Shown: in pieces, positions 1 to 11,237 of the stretch
Layout: the number at the start of each line of letters is the position of its first letter
How positions within the stretch are numbered: the first letter of the stretch is position 1
Origin: Hygrocybe punicea
Lineage: Eukaryota; Basidiomycota; Agaricomycetes; Agaricales; Hygrophoraceae
DNA length: 64,000 bases
Direction: 5' to 3'
Assembly (NCBI GenBank): GCA_963556145.1
Contig: OY744464.1
Location: 7,229,508 to 7,293,507, forward strand
Program-made: the position numbers and the translations under genes
The notes under the pieces: model-generated
The model's input: the letters and a program-made list of their open reading frames with translations, nothing else
Database searches by the model: none
What the model was told of the DNA's origin: nothing

Positions 1-2176
1 TGGATTCTTGGCACTGCCAAAGAGTAAGTGACAGTCATTTTAGATTTCTGCTTTGGATTCTAACAGCTAGGTTAGCCACAAAGGATCACCAAGCTGATTC
101 TGATTTTCGGAAGTTCCGGCGCCAACTTTTTCATTCTTCTCTGCACCAGATTCTATTGCCATTGCGTCCACACATGTCAGTACCAAGGGTGACACGATGT
201 AGTGATGGACACTTTCGACGTGTTGTTTATGGCTTGGGTCCATATATTGCAGATTATCCAGAACAGAGTCTACTCTCCTGCACTGTCCAGGGGTGGTGCC
301 CACGGTGTGTAAAGTTTGACTTTCAAGTAATGCCTACTTTCTAAACCTGCAACAGTTGCACAGCAATGCCTGAGGATCTTGATGGACAAGCTGGGCACCG
401 ATCGCATGAACACACTGATGTTCTCCTGGGGGCTTGCAGTCTAGATGAGCTTTGGAATAATTATGGAATTGTTGGAGACCTGATTGTAAGCATTGTGTAA
501 TTTACAACCATCTAAAGCTAATATATTTGTATAGCCATTCACAGTGGGATTCCCACGTGCTGATATTCATGAACTGTTATCTCCGGATATCCTTCATCAG
601 CTTATCAAAGGCACTTTCAAGGACCATCTTGTGGATTGGGTTGTGGAATATATTAAGATTTCTCACCCTCCTCAAGAAGCTAATAAAATATTAGCTGATA
701 TTGACAGACGGTGACTGCTAATCATGATGTTCATTTAAGAGATTCTAATCCTAAACTAGGATTGCTGCTGCACCACCATTTCCTGGGCTGCGCCGCTTTC
801 CAGATGGTCGTGGGTTTAAGCAATGGACAGGTGATGACTCAAAGGCTTTGATGAAGGTGTGTTCTAAATTTGGATTTTGATGTACAATGCCAGATGATAT
901 AAAATCAGGTTTTTATTCCTGCCATTGCTGGCCATGTTCCAAGTGAAATGGTCAAAGCCATCAGCGCTTTCACTGAATTTTGCTATCTTGTACGACGTGA
1001 AATTATCAGTGAGGATACTCTGCAGTCCATTGATGCAGCAGTTGATTCCTTCCATAATTTCCGAGAGATATTTCGGACTGTTGGTGTACGACCAGATGGT
1101 TTTTCTCTTCCTCGTCAACACTCTCTCATTCACTATCGCCGACTTATTCAAATGTTTGGTGCTCCAAATGGACTTTGCTCATCAATAACTGAATCCAAAC
1201 ATATCAAGGCTGTCAAAAAACCTTGGCGGAGATCCAGTCGGAACCATGCTCTAGGACAGATGCTTCTCACAAACCAGCGACTTGACAAACTTGCTGCAGC
1301 ACGAGTTGACTTCACAGCTCGTGGGATGATGCAAGGCCATGGTTTTGCATTGCCTCAGCCACAACTAAATATCATTCTCGAGAATGATGAAGACATGGAC
1401 CAGGGGGCTGATGAGCATCCAAAATGTCTGGGAGAAGTCAAGCTAGCAAAGACCGTAACACTTGGTGGGTATTTTCTCTGTTTAAATTGATAGTTCTCAA
1501 TATCTGTACAGCTCGGGATTATCCTAGAGATCCAGTTCGACTTGGAGAACATATTGGGCAGCCAGAGCTTCCAACACTCATTTGGCGCTTCCTCTATGAC
1601 CAGCTCAATCCTAACTCAGAGGTTTCAGGTCAGGATATTGATCTGGATCAGTGTCCAAAATTTTCTGGGCATAGCGTTTATGCTTATCCTTCCGCTGTTG
1701 CAACGTTCCATGCTCCAAGTGACTTGTCTGGGAGACATGGAATGCATCATGAGAGGATACATGCAGTTTCTTCATGGCGACATGGACCTCCTCGCTATGA
1801 TTGTGTTTTTGTTGAAAAGGATCCAGAACAAGAAGGTTTTCAAGGATTGCATGCAGCACGTGTTTTTCTTTTCTTTTCTTTCACCTATCACTCTGTTTCT
1901 TATCCTTGTGCACTAGTTCATTGGTTTTCACCAGTTGACCACAGACCATGTGAAGATACTGGTTTGTGGATTGTTGAACCTGATATTCTTCATGATGGGA
2001 CTCCACTCAAAGCTGTTATTCATCTAGAATGTATTCTTCGCAGTGCACATCTTATTGGTGTGGCTGGAGAAGATTTTCTTCCTCAAAATTTTTCTTGTCA
2101 TGACTCACTGGATGCATTCCAAGCTTTTTATGTTAACAAGTATGCTGATCATCATTCAAATGAAATTGCATTTTGA
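1..2176 (+). CDS. Plavaka-family transposase, 3' part
   Basis: Large transposase-like protein of the Plavaka group, a CACTA-related DNA transposon lineage expanded in agaricomycetes; expected to act in the nucleus on element ends. The gene runs in from the left edge. Exons fit phase perfectly as 1-23, 71-304, 356-485, 535-710, 760-856, 909-1464 and 1512-2176, giving 626 residues in the window with GT..AG introns of 47-52 nt. Family landmarks in order: CSDGHFRRVVYGLGPYIADY, CPRC, the HELLSPDILHQLIKGTFKDH segment, PPFPGLRRFPDGRGFKQWTG, RPDGFSLPRQHSL, and the C-terminal block ending VNKYADHHSNEIAF before TGA at 2174. No stop or frameshift is seen in this part, so it may be intact. Family assignment is from recognised motifs, not a search; the N-terminus and element ends lie outside or were not found. 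Confidence 0.88.
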
Positions 2177-2526
2177 TTCAGCAACATGAAACAATAAGTG
2201 ATCTGAACACATTGATAGGGTGGATAAATGAACTAACAGCATGTGGCAGAGCATGCACACCACCAGCTCATTGTGTTGTACATGTTATAATGTGCTGGCC
2301 AATTGTGTCAAGCAGGGAAATGCAGGTACCAGCTGTGGCACTGGCACTAGTGATGGCCCTAGCACAGGGAAAAAATGGCTCCAGCAATGTCAGTGGAGGA
2401 TGAAAAATGATGGCATTGCGAGGGGAAAGCAGAGGCACTTAGCTGATTGTTCCTTTTCTCTGAAAATGTATGGCAGCCACGCCCTTCGACCTTCCCGCGC
2501 TGTCGCGGTGGTGTGTTATTGGGTCC
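2177..2526. other. Spacer, no gene seen
   Basis: Between the transposase stop and the direct repeat. It holds short G/C-rich copies of CTGGCACTAGTG-like sequence but no coding pattern or clear transposon end that I can support. Confidence 0.5.
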
Positions 2527-2639
2527 AGGTTTTCGGAGGGGTGAACTAGAGAGCAGGGATTCAGAAGAGAGGGAGTTTTGCTGGGTGGTGCGGGATATGC
2601 ATAATAGGTTCATTGTGAGTTGTCAGCGGAAGTCCAGGT
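2527..2639 (+). repeat. Direct repeat flanking the cyclin, copy 1
   Basis: About 113 bp nearly identical to 4129-4248 in the same orientation (shared GGGGTGAACTAGAGAGCAGG and GGTGCGGGATATGCATAA). This copy lacks 6 bp present in the other. It supplies the last codons of the minus-strand cyclin reading frame, so the original cyclin 3' end has probably been replaced. Confidence 0.85.
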
Positions 2640-3908
2640 TGACTACATTTGGGTGTGGAAGAAAGAAAAACTTGCTTTGGAGCATCGTGAGGTTGGTGGG
2701 GGCATAAGGCGTTCCATAGGGGTACGCGGAAACCCTCCCCGATAGGTGGTAACACCTTGAAGTTCTTGTTTGCGAGAATGAAGCAGCCATTTGCGCCAAA
2801 CGTACCAGTAGGCTCATCAATGAAGCTCGCCATGTGAATCGTGTGATCCCCACCTGAAGATTCGGTCAACGAAGGAGAAAAAGTCAGTGTTGGTGTCGCC
2901 ACATTGTTTGGACTTGAGCCGAATTGTTTCGCATTCACTGGAGTATATATTGGGGGGCCAGTCATCATTGTCGTATGCATCGGTGTCGTGGTCATCATTG
3001 TGTCATATCCTGTTGATGGTGCTTCGAGGGGAGGTTCTCTTGGTTTCAGGGATTGAGAATATTGCATCTTCATAGACGATGGTATCTGTTCCGCTAATCC
3101 GCTTGCTGGAAGCGTCGCACGACGTGCGAGGCCTCTCATGCTGAGTGTGGCTGAAGACAGAAGGTCAATGATATGTGGTTCTGTCTGTAGTCTCTTCGTC
3201 AATTTGGAAACTGCCATCAGATCACTGTCACTGTGACATCTGACAACAGTCCGTATGATGATGTTTGGTGCTGATGTGGAGGCCGCTGGCAATGGTAGTG
3301 GTGTTTTTCCAACCCAAAGCCGCCACTCAAGAGCATGGCCCAGGGCCCGCTCACATCGTCCGATTTCACAGGGAGGAAGACCGGACAATTTTGCCCATGC
3401 TCGATTTGATGAGAGAAGCTAAGAAGGCCCTGCGAGGGCACAAAAGAGGTGAGGGTGATGGAGGGAGTGGCAGTAGTGGTGGACTAGGCACTTTAGGTCA
3501 CCTTGAAGAGTCTTGCGAGGTCAGGTGAGTTTGTAGATTCGACAACGAGTGCGAATCATCCTTTTCTGCCACATATGGTTCGTCATGGGGGTCTGAGCTG
3601 CCGACAGAGTCAAGAACCATGTCAACCTCGCCCTGAGCAATACGATCAGCCAACTGAACCTCTCCCTTGATACCGTTGCCTATCTGCTCGTGTCGGACCA
3701 AATCAGGGACCTTGGAACGGATAGCTTCCAGATAACATAAAGCTGTCTGTAGGACACTTCCGGATGTGTGTGAACGCCGGAGCACCTCGTGCACAAAGCC
3801 CTTGATGGGGACCAGATTACTGCGAGATTGGGTGCTAGATGCACTTTGGTCGCTGTTAGAGAGAGGTGAAGAGGAGGCAGAAGATGCTGGGGTATTCAAG
3901 TAAGACAC
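2561..3908 (-). pseudogene. PCL/PHO80-type cyclin, broken by an internal deletion and frameshift
   Basis: Cyclins of this type bind a PHO85-like kinase and direct it to substrates. Reading starts at ATG 3908 (MSYLNTPASSASSS...). The N-terminal half has the cyclin-box start (FVHEVLRRSHTSGSVLQTAL, CYLEAIRSKVP). The frame continues through CPRRAFLASLI at about 3410-3440 and then stops near 3370. A second frame resumes with AWAKLSGLPPCEIGRCERAL and ALEWRLWVGKTPLPLP and runs to 2561. Between the halves roughly a dozen codons expected of the cyclin box (the helix after FLASLI, normally followed by ASK..D..Y.N) are missing and the frame shifts by one; no intron fits. The C-terminal end reads into a direct repeat. 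A functional cyclin is unlikely unless the break is an assembly error. Confidence 0.8.
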
Positions 3909-4128
3909 AGGAGGTGAGCGAGAGGGGAGAGAAGCAGGCAGAGCACTATAGGGTTGCCAGCGGACCCTGGTGCGAGTGGTGCGAGAGAGTGGGAGAATGC
4001 GTGCATGTACCAGAAGAGAGTAAATTGAGCTGGGGAGAGGGAGCAGAGACGGTTGAGAGGAGAGTTATTAATGAGGCGATTGTATCAGTTTCAAACGATC
4101 ATGGACAGAGTGAAAATAAAGAGATTTT

Positions 4129-4248
4129 CAGGTTTGAGGAGGGGTGAACTAGAGAGCAGGGATTCAGAAGAGAGAGAGTTTTGCTGGGTGGTGCGGGATA
4201 TGCATAAAAGGTTCATTGTGAGTTGTGGAGTCAGTGGAAGTCCAGGTC
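4129..4248 (+). repeat. Direct repeat flanking the cyclin, copy 2
   Basis: Second copy of the 2527-2639 repeat. It lies about 220 bp upstream of the cyclin ATG (minus strand), so it may once have been 5' flanking or UTR sequence that was copied to the gene's far end. 4249-4600 shows nothing else I recognise. Confidence 0.85.
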
Positions 4249-4599
4249 AGATGACTTGGACGATCTGGTTTATAAAGTCTTTACTTGAAAAAGACCTTGT
4301 GGGCCCAGGACAGTGAGTGGATGTTGGTTTGCTGCAGAATCAGAAAGCTGATGGGTTTTAGGGACAAGCCAAGGTGAGAATTGACGGGTTGAACTGGGAG
4401 CAGTTGCCAGCTTCTGGGTCGCCACCATCACCGTCCTGGTTTTGTATCCTTGCAGCCATACGTCATCACCAGCACTGTTGCCAAGCCAGCCCCTTGGTGG
4501 GCACCATGTTGACGTTGTCGTCGTTGATGCGCTACCCCGTACCCGACCTTTAGGCAAAACTGTGGATTAACCTGAACGTGCCTAGCCTTTTGTACAGCT

Positions 4600-5230
4600 G
4601 CATGTGATAAGATTCCAGATATGATATGAGATTGAGATCAGTGGGGGCACCATGACATCAAAAGCGCCCCCAATCTCCGATTGTGCCTGGATGACTAAGT
4701 GGCTCCCCGGGGTGCCAAATAGAATAAGCCTTCATTTTTACCCTCCATTTTTCCTGTCACCATCACCTCAAAACCCCTTCCTCATGTCCCTATTTATACT
4801 TCCCCTTGTATCACCTTGTTGGCCAAGGACTCTTGACTGAAAGTAGATAGACGATTTTTGTACCATAAAAACGGTAACTGCCATATCAAAATAAGAAGTC
4901 CAGTTCCCCTTTTCCCCTCACTCGGAGGCCACTTCATAGTACAATCATATTATCATACGACTCATTGGCACTCACTACTTGTTCTCCACATTTCTTGTGA
5001 CTTTCTTCCTATACCACTCATCACCTGACACCCAACCCACCATACCCAACATCGTCAGTATCATCAGGCTACACCAGCTTAATTAGATTTTTGTAGTACT
5101 TGCTTGGCAGCTTCCCCTTTTACTCCATTCATCATCTTACTGAAGCTAGATACTGACTATTCCACTTTCACTTCCATACTGATCCCTTAGGTTCTTCATC
5201 ATCCAGAACCACCTGACAATTGCCATTACA
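4600..5230 (+). mobile_element. LTR-like repeat, family A, copy 1 (left end approximate)
   Basis: Shares ordered blocks with 54726-55584 (+) and 48157-48917 (-): CCCTCCATTTTTCCTGTCAC, GGCCGAGGACTCTTG-like text, a CCATACCCAACATCGTCAG block and a final CCATTACA. The better copies begin TGAG and end ACTACA, as LTRs do. No coding sequence inside. The left limit was not resolved. Confidence 0.6.
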
Positions 5231-6330
5231 ACAAGAAGGAGACCACATTTGAGGCCCATCCAGACTATATCAGATGTCCCACTGTGCACCCTGCTGTGAG
5301 TATCATGCTCACCAGAAGTGATGACATGACTATCAAAGCTTAGGATTGAGAAGCATGAATCCCTATACCCAAAACCAACAAGTGTTCTCTGGCAATCTCC
5401 AGATGATCCAGGAAGATGTTATTACAGAAGGTTCCCAAATTCCTGCCACCATCAAAGAAATTGGAACCACTGATACCTTTGTGACATCGCTTATCCACTT
5501 GCCCAATGGCTGCTTTGTAACTGTTTTGCATGGCAAAATTCATTTGGGAATAGTATTTCATTTCACTTGGGGACCTGATTCCAACACCTACACTGTCCTG
5601 GAGAGTCATGTCAAACTAAAACATATACAAACTTCTGAGAGCATGAAGGTGCTGTAAAAGGAGTGGGTAGCTGGAGCATGGATGCATTACATGGAGAGAT
5701 GTTACTTGGAGCACATGATGCTGGATTCATTGTGTTCTGGGATTGTGTTCTGTTCAGGAACAGGGTCATTGGTAGCCATCACAGAGGACTTGCTGTGCTT
5801 TGACAGGGATGCTTACAATGCAAAGTTGGAGGAAGATGTGGAAATCACAAATGGAGGCATTGAGGAGGCATTTATTTGATCTCATTACATAGCTCACTGA
5901 GAAGTTTGTCCCACTAAACTCTCCTTGTACCATGCTGACTTATTTACAGTGTGAAAACAGCAAAATGACAGCCACAAACAGGCTCTGCTATTTCATTGGC
6001 AAAGAATCTTACACTATCAGCCCCTTTCACATGTCAGTCTCATCCGATTTCTTTTTCCATTGCAATTTTAGAAGGAGACCACAGACCAATGTTTCTAATG
6101 GGCTACATCCTGTTGCACAACCACATTTAACAGACAAGAACATTAACATCTCCAGCTACACTTTCTCTCTTAGGCTTGGCCTATTTGGGCCCAGCTTGGC
6201 CTGGTTCATGGTCTCAGGCCAGGCCATGCACACCACTACTCTGAGTATTGTAGAGTACCAGACCAGACCAAACCAAACTGAACTTCAGCAACACTACTCT
6301 GTAGAAGAACTAGGTTTTGATGATGTATGA
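5231..6330. other. Unassigned stretch, possible decayed coding fragments
   Basis: Open frames of 103, 65 and 132 codons lie on the plus strand (5346, 5682, 5932), but none shows a domain I recognise and stops separate them. Reading 5680-5800 in another frame gives a protein-like LLGAHDAGFVVYWDCVLFRN, suggesting a decayed gene. No function can be given. Confidence 0.3.
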
Positions 6331-6630
6331 AAAGTAGCAAATTTGATGAAGTGATAAAAGTGGTAAAATGGTTCCAAAGTTGGTGAAGTGATAAAAGTGC
6401 CAAAAATTACCAAGTTGGTCAAGTGATAAAAGTGATAAAATGGTTCCAAAGTTGGTAAAGTGATAAAAGTACCAAGTTGGTCAAGTGATAAAAGTGATAA
6501 AATGGTTCCAAAGTTGGTAAAGTGATAAAACTGCCAAAAATTACCAAGTTGGTCAAGTGGCTCAAGGTGGTCAAGTGACTCAAGGTGGTCAAGTGACCAA
6601 ATGGTGATAAAAGTGATAAAAAGTATTCTT
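6331..6630. repeat. Minisatellite built from GTGATAAAAGT and TTCCAAAGTTGGT
   Basis: Repeated blocks of about 60-85 bp combining GATAAAAGTGATAAAATGG, TTCCAAAGTTGGTAAAG and ATTACCAAGTTGGTCAAG, ending in short CTCAAGGTGGTCAAGTGA units. A run of 20 A follows at about 6780. The minus-strand frame across it is only repeat translation. Confidence 0.8.
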
Positions 6631-6984
6631 AGAAATCTAGAGAAAAGACTCACAAGGTTGAAAAGGGTTCCAAGGATATGAAAAGATGGTCAATTTATAC
6701 CAGTCATTAAAAACCATTCTATCCAGTCTTCTAAGTCTCTCTACATCAAATATAGAACTGAAAAGTAAAGAAGGGAAGAAAAAAAAAAAAAAAAAAAAAC
6801 CCTGGCCAATAAATTTTCTCAACCAGTCCAAATAGCTAAAGGTGAAAAAGTTATGAAAAAAGGCGTCAAAAAACCTGTGGAAAAAGTTCAAGGTGTCTGA
6901 AAAAAGTGCAAGGTCACCAAGGGCCTCAAAAAGGACCCATGAATTTGCTGATGTTGGTGTAGTCACCAAAAGGGTGTGACTTGA

Positions 6985-9344
6985 CGTGGGTCCGTGGGTG
7001 CCGCTCCTCGGAAAAAGTTCCGACGACGAAAGCTGTATATATATATTCAAAGAATATGCAAGGAATACAAAAGGAAGTGACCGCACGATAATTCTCCTCT
7101 ACGAAATCGTAGACGCATGGTCAGTTTATATTGGAAAAAGTTGTGTTATTTATTTGGGGGACACGTACAGGTTGCATCACCAATCCCCCGGCGCCCATAT
7201 TCGCCATCCCCCGTTCAATGTCTGACTTGAACCGAAAGAGGGCAATGACCGAGGACGTTATGCTCGCCGTCGAGAGAAGAATCGCCACGAAGCCAGCAAC
7301 CCGCGCGAAGTTGTCCAAGCCTGGCAAAGAAAGGAAGGTCACAGATGTACTCAGGACCATTGCAGCCTTTGAACAAAAAAAAAGAACACGACGCGTAATC
7401 GGTTCAAAAAAAAATACGCCGGAAATTTCCTAGTTCGTAACTCACCACTAAACAGGTGCAAGCCCAGAGAACAAACTTTGGCCCTGCGCCCCGAAGTCCA
7501 CTTTCCTCATCTGCTCGCAAGATGGACGAGCGCTCGAGAAAAAAGTACGGGATTGAGATGGAAAAGTCCACGATTGCGCGGCTGAAAGAACGGCGGCGTG
7601 CCGGCTTGTGCGGGTGGGTGGTATCGAGAGGAAGAGGTTTGTTGGGGCGGAAATGTATCTGCCGCCAATGCGCTATGTCATTACGGATAAGTACGACAAG
7701 ATAAACCATAGATTGCGAGGCTCCAATGCACTCACCAACGCGTAGAAGAATCCTTGCAACAATACGAGTGTGGACCACCGTATGTATACCAGAATCAGCT
7801 GGGGTGTCTGGAGATTCGTTAACCAAATAAATGATGCATGAAAATCGGGCATTCCGCACCGCAAAATGTCCGGAGCAGGTTCATAAGTTCTTGACACTCC
7901 TCTTGAGTGAACGGAGGTGGCGCTCGTTGATGTGCAGGAAGTAAACGATCTAGTTTCCCATTATATATGAGAAACTTGAATATACTATGCTAGTCCGCGT
8001 AGACATACCTGCATACGCCCAACTCAAAGCGTCCACAGCTTCTACTCGAGCATTCGCGGGAAGGGAGGTATGAGCAGGGTGAGCTTCCACGAAAGACCAA
8101 TAGCGATAGTCCATGTCCAGCCCTGCGAGTCTGGTCAAGTACATAGGACTTCGGTCTCGTCCAGCACTTACGGTCATTCTCCAGGTGCTTCGACTTGCTC
8201 GCAACTCCATCCCTCGTCAATGGCATGTCAAATGAAACACCTCTCTTCCTATGGTCGATCCAAACCCTCACAGGCTCAAACCCTCGCTTTGTTTTGGTCG
8301 AATCCCGCAGCCAAATCTCCATACCTACCGAAGCACCCGCATCCTTATGGTCCAAGTACGCTGAGACGGCCTCGAGCTTCTTGGTATTGCGCAGGTCGAT
8401 GTCAGTTGTTACACGCAGCGTGGGGTGAACGTAGTACGATGAGGCATCGGGGAGGACATACTCAATCCAGCCGAGATTATGCAACAATGGGGTCGAGACG
8501 CTGGATGAACTTTGTCCCAGGCGTGATGATACGGCGACGTGGCCTGAACCAGTTGGAGGGAGATAGGAAACGCTTTTGTCGTGGCCCGGTGTTACCGGTC
8601 TTGAGAGAAGAGGGCGCCTCTCGCTGATGACAGTCAATTAGTACTGACTGAAGGATGCATTTTAGAAGAAAAAACTCACTCAGTTTCATGAGGTGTTGGG
8701 GTCTTTCCACCGCCAAGGCTGTATGCAGAAGCAGTGTTGCGAATTGATCTAAGGATTGTCATTATTAATAAATGGTGGATTCGACATACTATCCGGGTGA
8801 TTTACCGAACAGCCATGACATCTCGCGCGCCAGGGAGAGGAATCAAGATTGGACCATATAAAGCATCGTCAGGCTGATCCAGGAATGACAGCTCCGAGTG
8901 GTCAGGTCTGATTAATGATAGATGAATGTAGAACTTAAGTCCGGAGAAAAGTATGAATCCTACATAGCATTTGAACCCATCCTCCGATGTACCGACAAAA
9001 GTGATGTTGAGGTGGGGGTCGGCGAAGGGGTCGGCTGTGGGCATCCTGACAGACGCAGAAGCATATATATAAGTCCATCAAAATGACAAACACCAGTGGA
9101 AACTCACTTGACGCTCTCTGACCATAGTTCGCGTTCCCGTTTCCCTGTCCAACGGATGACACCACTCTATTACTTGCGCGGCAGGAGCCAATGGAGTATA
9201 GCTCTCCTCCAGTGAGGATTGAGGATACATCGGTACGGATACAGAAGTCGACTCTTCGGGATTAAATGGCGGACTGAATCCAACATCTTGTGATTCGTGT
9301 GCCGTTTCGACTGGGAAACTGGTAGGATGAGGCGGTGATGTCAT
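6985..9344 (-). CDS. Many-exon membrane protein with WW-like module (unknown role)
   Basis: Uncharacterised fungal protein, possibly intact. ATG at 9344 is the first in-frame ATG (MTSPPHPTSFPVETA), but the frame is open upstream to about 9488 and the first splice (donor near 9109, acceptor near 9046) does not hold phase cleanly, so the start is uncertain. Later exons join well: about 9044-8805 (MPTADPFADPHLNITFVGTS), a short exon to about 8680, 8622-8190 (LGWIEYVLPDASSYYVHPTL, WW-like: W at the start, Y-Y-H, then HKDAG and FEPVRVWIDHRKR), then LDMDYRYWSFVEAHPAHTSL, RLLPAHQRAPPPFTQEECQE, and a C-terminal part with hydrophobic helices (FVLWACTCLVV, VAGFVAILLSTASITSSVIA, SLPFVFLAYSL). Exact 3' end not resolved. 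WW-like modules bind proline motifs; any role here is inference. Confidence 0.7.
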
Positions 9345-9662
9345 CTGCAGCGTCGGTAGATCCTCTTCTATGGGGGCTACATCGGAATCTGGCCGTTCTT
9401 CTGAAGCACTTGCTTGGGCTGGTTGATAATGAGACTCTGGCGACCGGGCCTCCGCTGTCTTCGTGGTTACTCGAAAGATGGATTGATTGTCATGAGCTCA
9501 CAAAAACGAGAATCACATCCATGCTCCGAGTCCACCTTGAAATCATCGTTTAGAATATTTGAGTGGATATTTTGGCTTACCATTGGGCCAACATCCATAA
9601 GGAAATTAAAATCTAGACACATTATTTTTGTTCGCCATCCGCAGTCCCCATTGCACAGGGTG

Positions 9663-9912
9663 CACAGCATCAGTAAATTTACATCCCCCTTTTTTTGCAC
9701 TTTTGACACTTTGACCTTTTTTCTCAACTTTTTTGCCAACTTTTTTCAGGCATTTCCACCTTTCGGTACTTGAGCAGCTTGAAAAAGTTTAAAGTTCTTG
9801 TACTTTTTTTTCTCTCATACCTTTTGACTCTTTTTTCTTCGCTTGTCATACTTTTGTCATACCTTTTTTGAATTACCTTTCGACACTTTTTTCTAGCTAG
9901 AGTCCTTTTTAA
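9663..9912 (+). repeat. Poly-pyrimidine MITE-like repeat (family P), copy 1
   Basis: Starts CATCAGTAAATTTACATCCC followed by seven T and a run of CTTTTGACACTTTGACC-like units. The same start appears at 52117 (+) and, reversed, at about 19853 and 54514. 9490-9662 and 9913-10010 are AT-rich with no gene seen. Confidence 0.65.
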
Positions 9913-10010
9913 AAAAAAAGTTACTTAAGATTGAATCAATAATTAATTATAGACAATAAGTTGAAGCCCCATCGTCCTTGCTAGTCTTTCGTCGCAACCG
10001 TCATTGTCGT

Positions 10011-10075
10011 CTCGACTATGCTGTATAAACTGTACATTTATTTGCTGCGGCCGCGACCGCGGTTTCGGGTGACCG
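10011..10075. repeat. GC-rich inverted repeat, left arm
   Basis: Contains ACTGTACATTTATTTGCTGC and GGCCGCGACCGCGGTTTCGG. The reverse complement lies at 18666-18730 with about 90% identity over some 55 bp. The two could be terminal repeats of one 8.7 kb unit or ends of two copies of a dispersed repeat. 10076-10526 shows no gene. Confidence 0.7.
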
Positions 10076-10526
10076 CGATAACTTATGCACTTATGTTTCA
10101 CGGTTTTTTTAGCAATGATAAAAACTATCTCCTATCTGACCACCCCAGCGAATCAGCCATGACCTTGAAGTATATTCAATAGTAGGTAAAATGCCGAGCA
10201 CGATATGTAGGCGCACGATGTCCCTGAGTTCTTCATTGCAAACTACGTAGATACTCAGCTTGCGAGCAACTAATCCAGGTGAAATGCCTACCTTATTCTG
10301 ACGTTGATTGCCAGTGTGTGTTTTTCATTGATGGAAGTTGTCGGCCGAGCCCTAGCCTTCGTACTTAATGACACCCGTGCAGCTTCATAAAAAACCTCTG
10401 AGGGTCTGACAGTCCTATTTCTCGGAGAAAAGCTCGGTATCAAAAGTGACCATTTGCAAGTCAGGTACGTAGGGGCCAGGTGCAGAAGAAATGAGCACTC
10501 ACATGTTGGACAGCGCTCAAATATGA

Positions 10527-10929
10527 ATTATTGTTGTTGTCACGTGACTTGGCAGTTGCCACTTTTGAATATATTATTGAGAGGGTACTTCAAAGGGCTG
10601 TAGCTCACTCAATTGTGAATGGTTTGCTCAGAAAATTTAAACGTGAAGTATTTAGTAGTATAGCTAGGTGCAGCTGACAGGTGGAGTCATAATTTAATGT
10701 ATATAAAAAGTCAACTTCATTCACTGCTAACTCTGGAAATTTTGATTTTTTATATACTTTAAATTATGACTCCACCTGTCAGCTGCACCTAGCTATACTA
10801 CTAAATACCTCACATTTAAATTTTCAGAGCAAACCATTCACAATTGAGTGAGCTACAGCTCTTTGAAGTACCCTCTCAATAACATGTTCAAAAGCGGCAA
10901 CCGCCAAGTCACGTGACAACAACAATAAT
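10527..10929. mobile_element. Foldback (hairpin) element or inverted duplication
   Basis: Left arm about 10527-10711, right arm about 10746-10929, reverse complements at over 90%, with a short AT-rich loop. The outer ends read ATTATTGTTGTTGTCACGTG and its complement. The right arm overlaps the 3' end of a minus-strand open frame, so this may be an inverted duplication of gene sequence rather than a free MITE. Confidence 0.75.
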
Positions 10930-11237
10930 GGGATATGATCTATCTCTTGGACATATGAATGCCAACGTGAGGAATTCGAAAGAGGGATCAATCTGTCAAT
11001 AATGTCCGAGTCAGTGGTTCTTGTAGGTAAAATGTTAGAGCCTTGTAGTGCAAGCGGTTTGACCTTTGCACCATTCACAGCGGCAAAAGTGAAGTGATTG
11101 GTGGCCTGGGCATCCTGATGGCCTGCAAATGCAGCGGTATGATGTCCATCGATAGGTTGGCTGACACCCCGCTCTTTGCTGTAGAGTCGCATCATGCCGT
11201 GGACCTTGAAAGCTGAAGGATTCGTGGAATTTCCCAA
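10824..11237 (-). CDS. Hypothetical protein fragment, 137 codons
   Basis: Open frame MGNSTNPSAFKVHGMMRLYS... ending AVAHSIVNGLL. I recognise no domain. It lies downstream of, and on the same strand as, the low-complexity gene at 15509-11602, and its last 35 or so codons lie in a hairpin arm. A longer overlapping frame (11427-11035) is an alternative. It could be a decayed exon or chance; no function is proposed. Confidence 0.25.
   Translation of the reverse strand: MGNSTNPSAFKVHGMMRLYSKERGVSQPIDGHHTAAFAGHQDAQATNHFTFAAVNGAKVKPLALQGSNILPTRTTDSDIIDRLIPLSNSSRWHSYVQEIDHIPLLLLSRDLAVAAFEHVIERVLQRAVAHSIVNGLL

Noticed and set aside
6637..7086. 149-codon minus-strand frame
   Set aside because: It spans a poly-A tract (poly-Phe) and only its first part overlaps the last exon of the membrane-protein gene.
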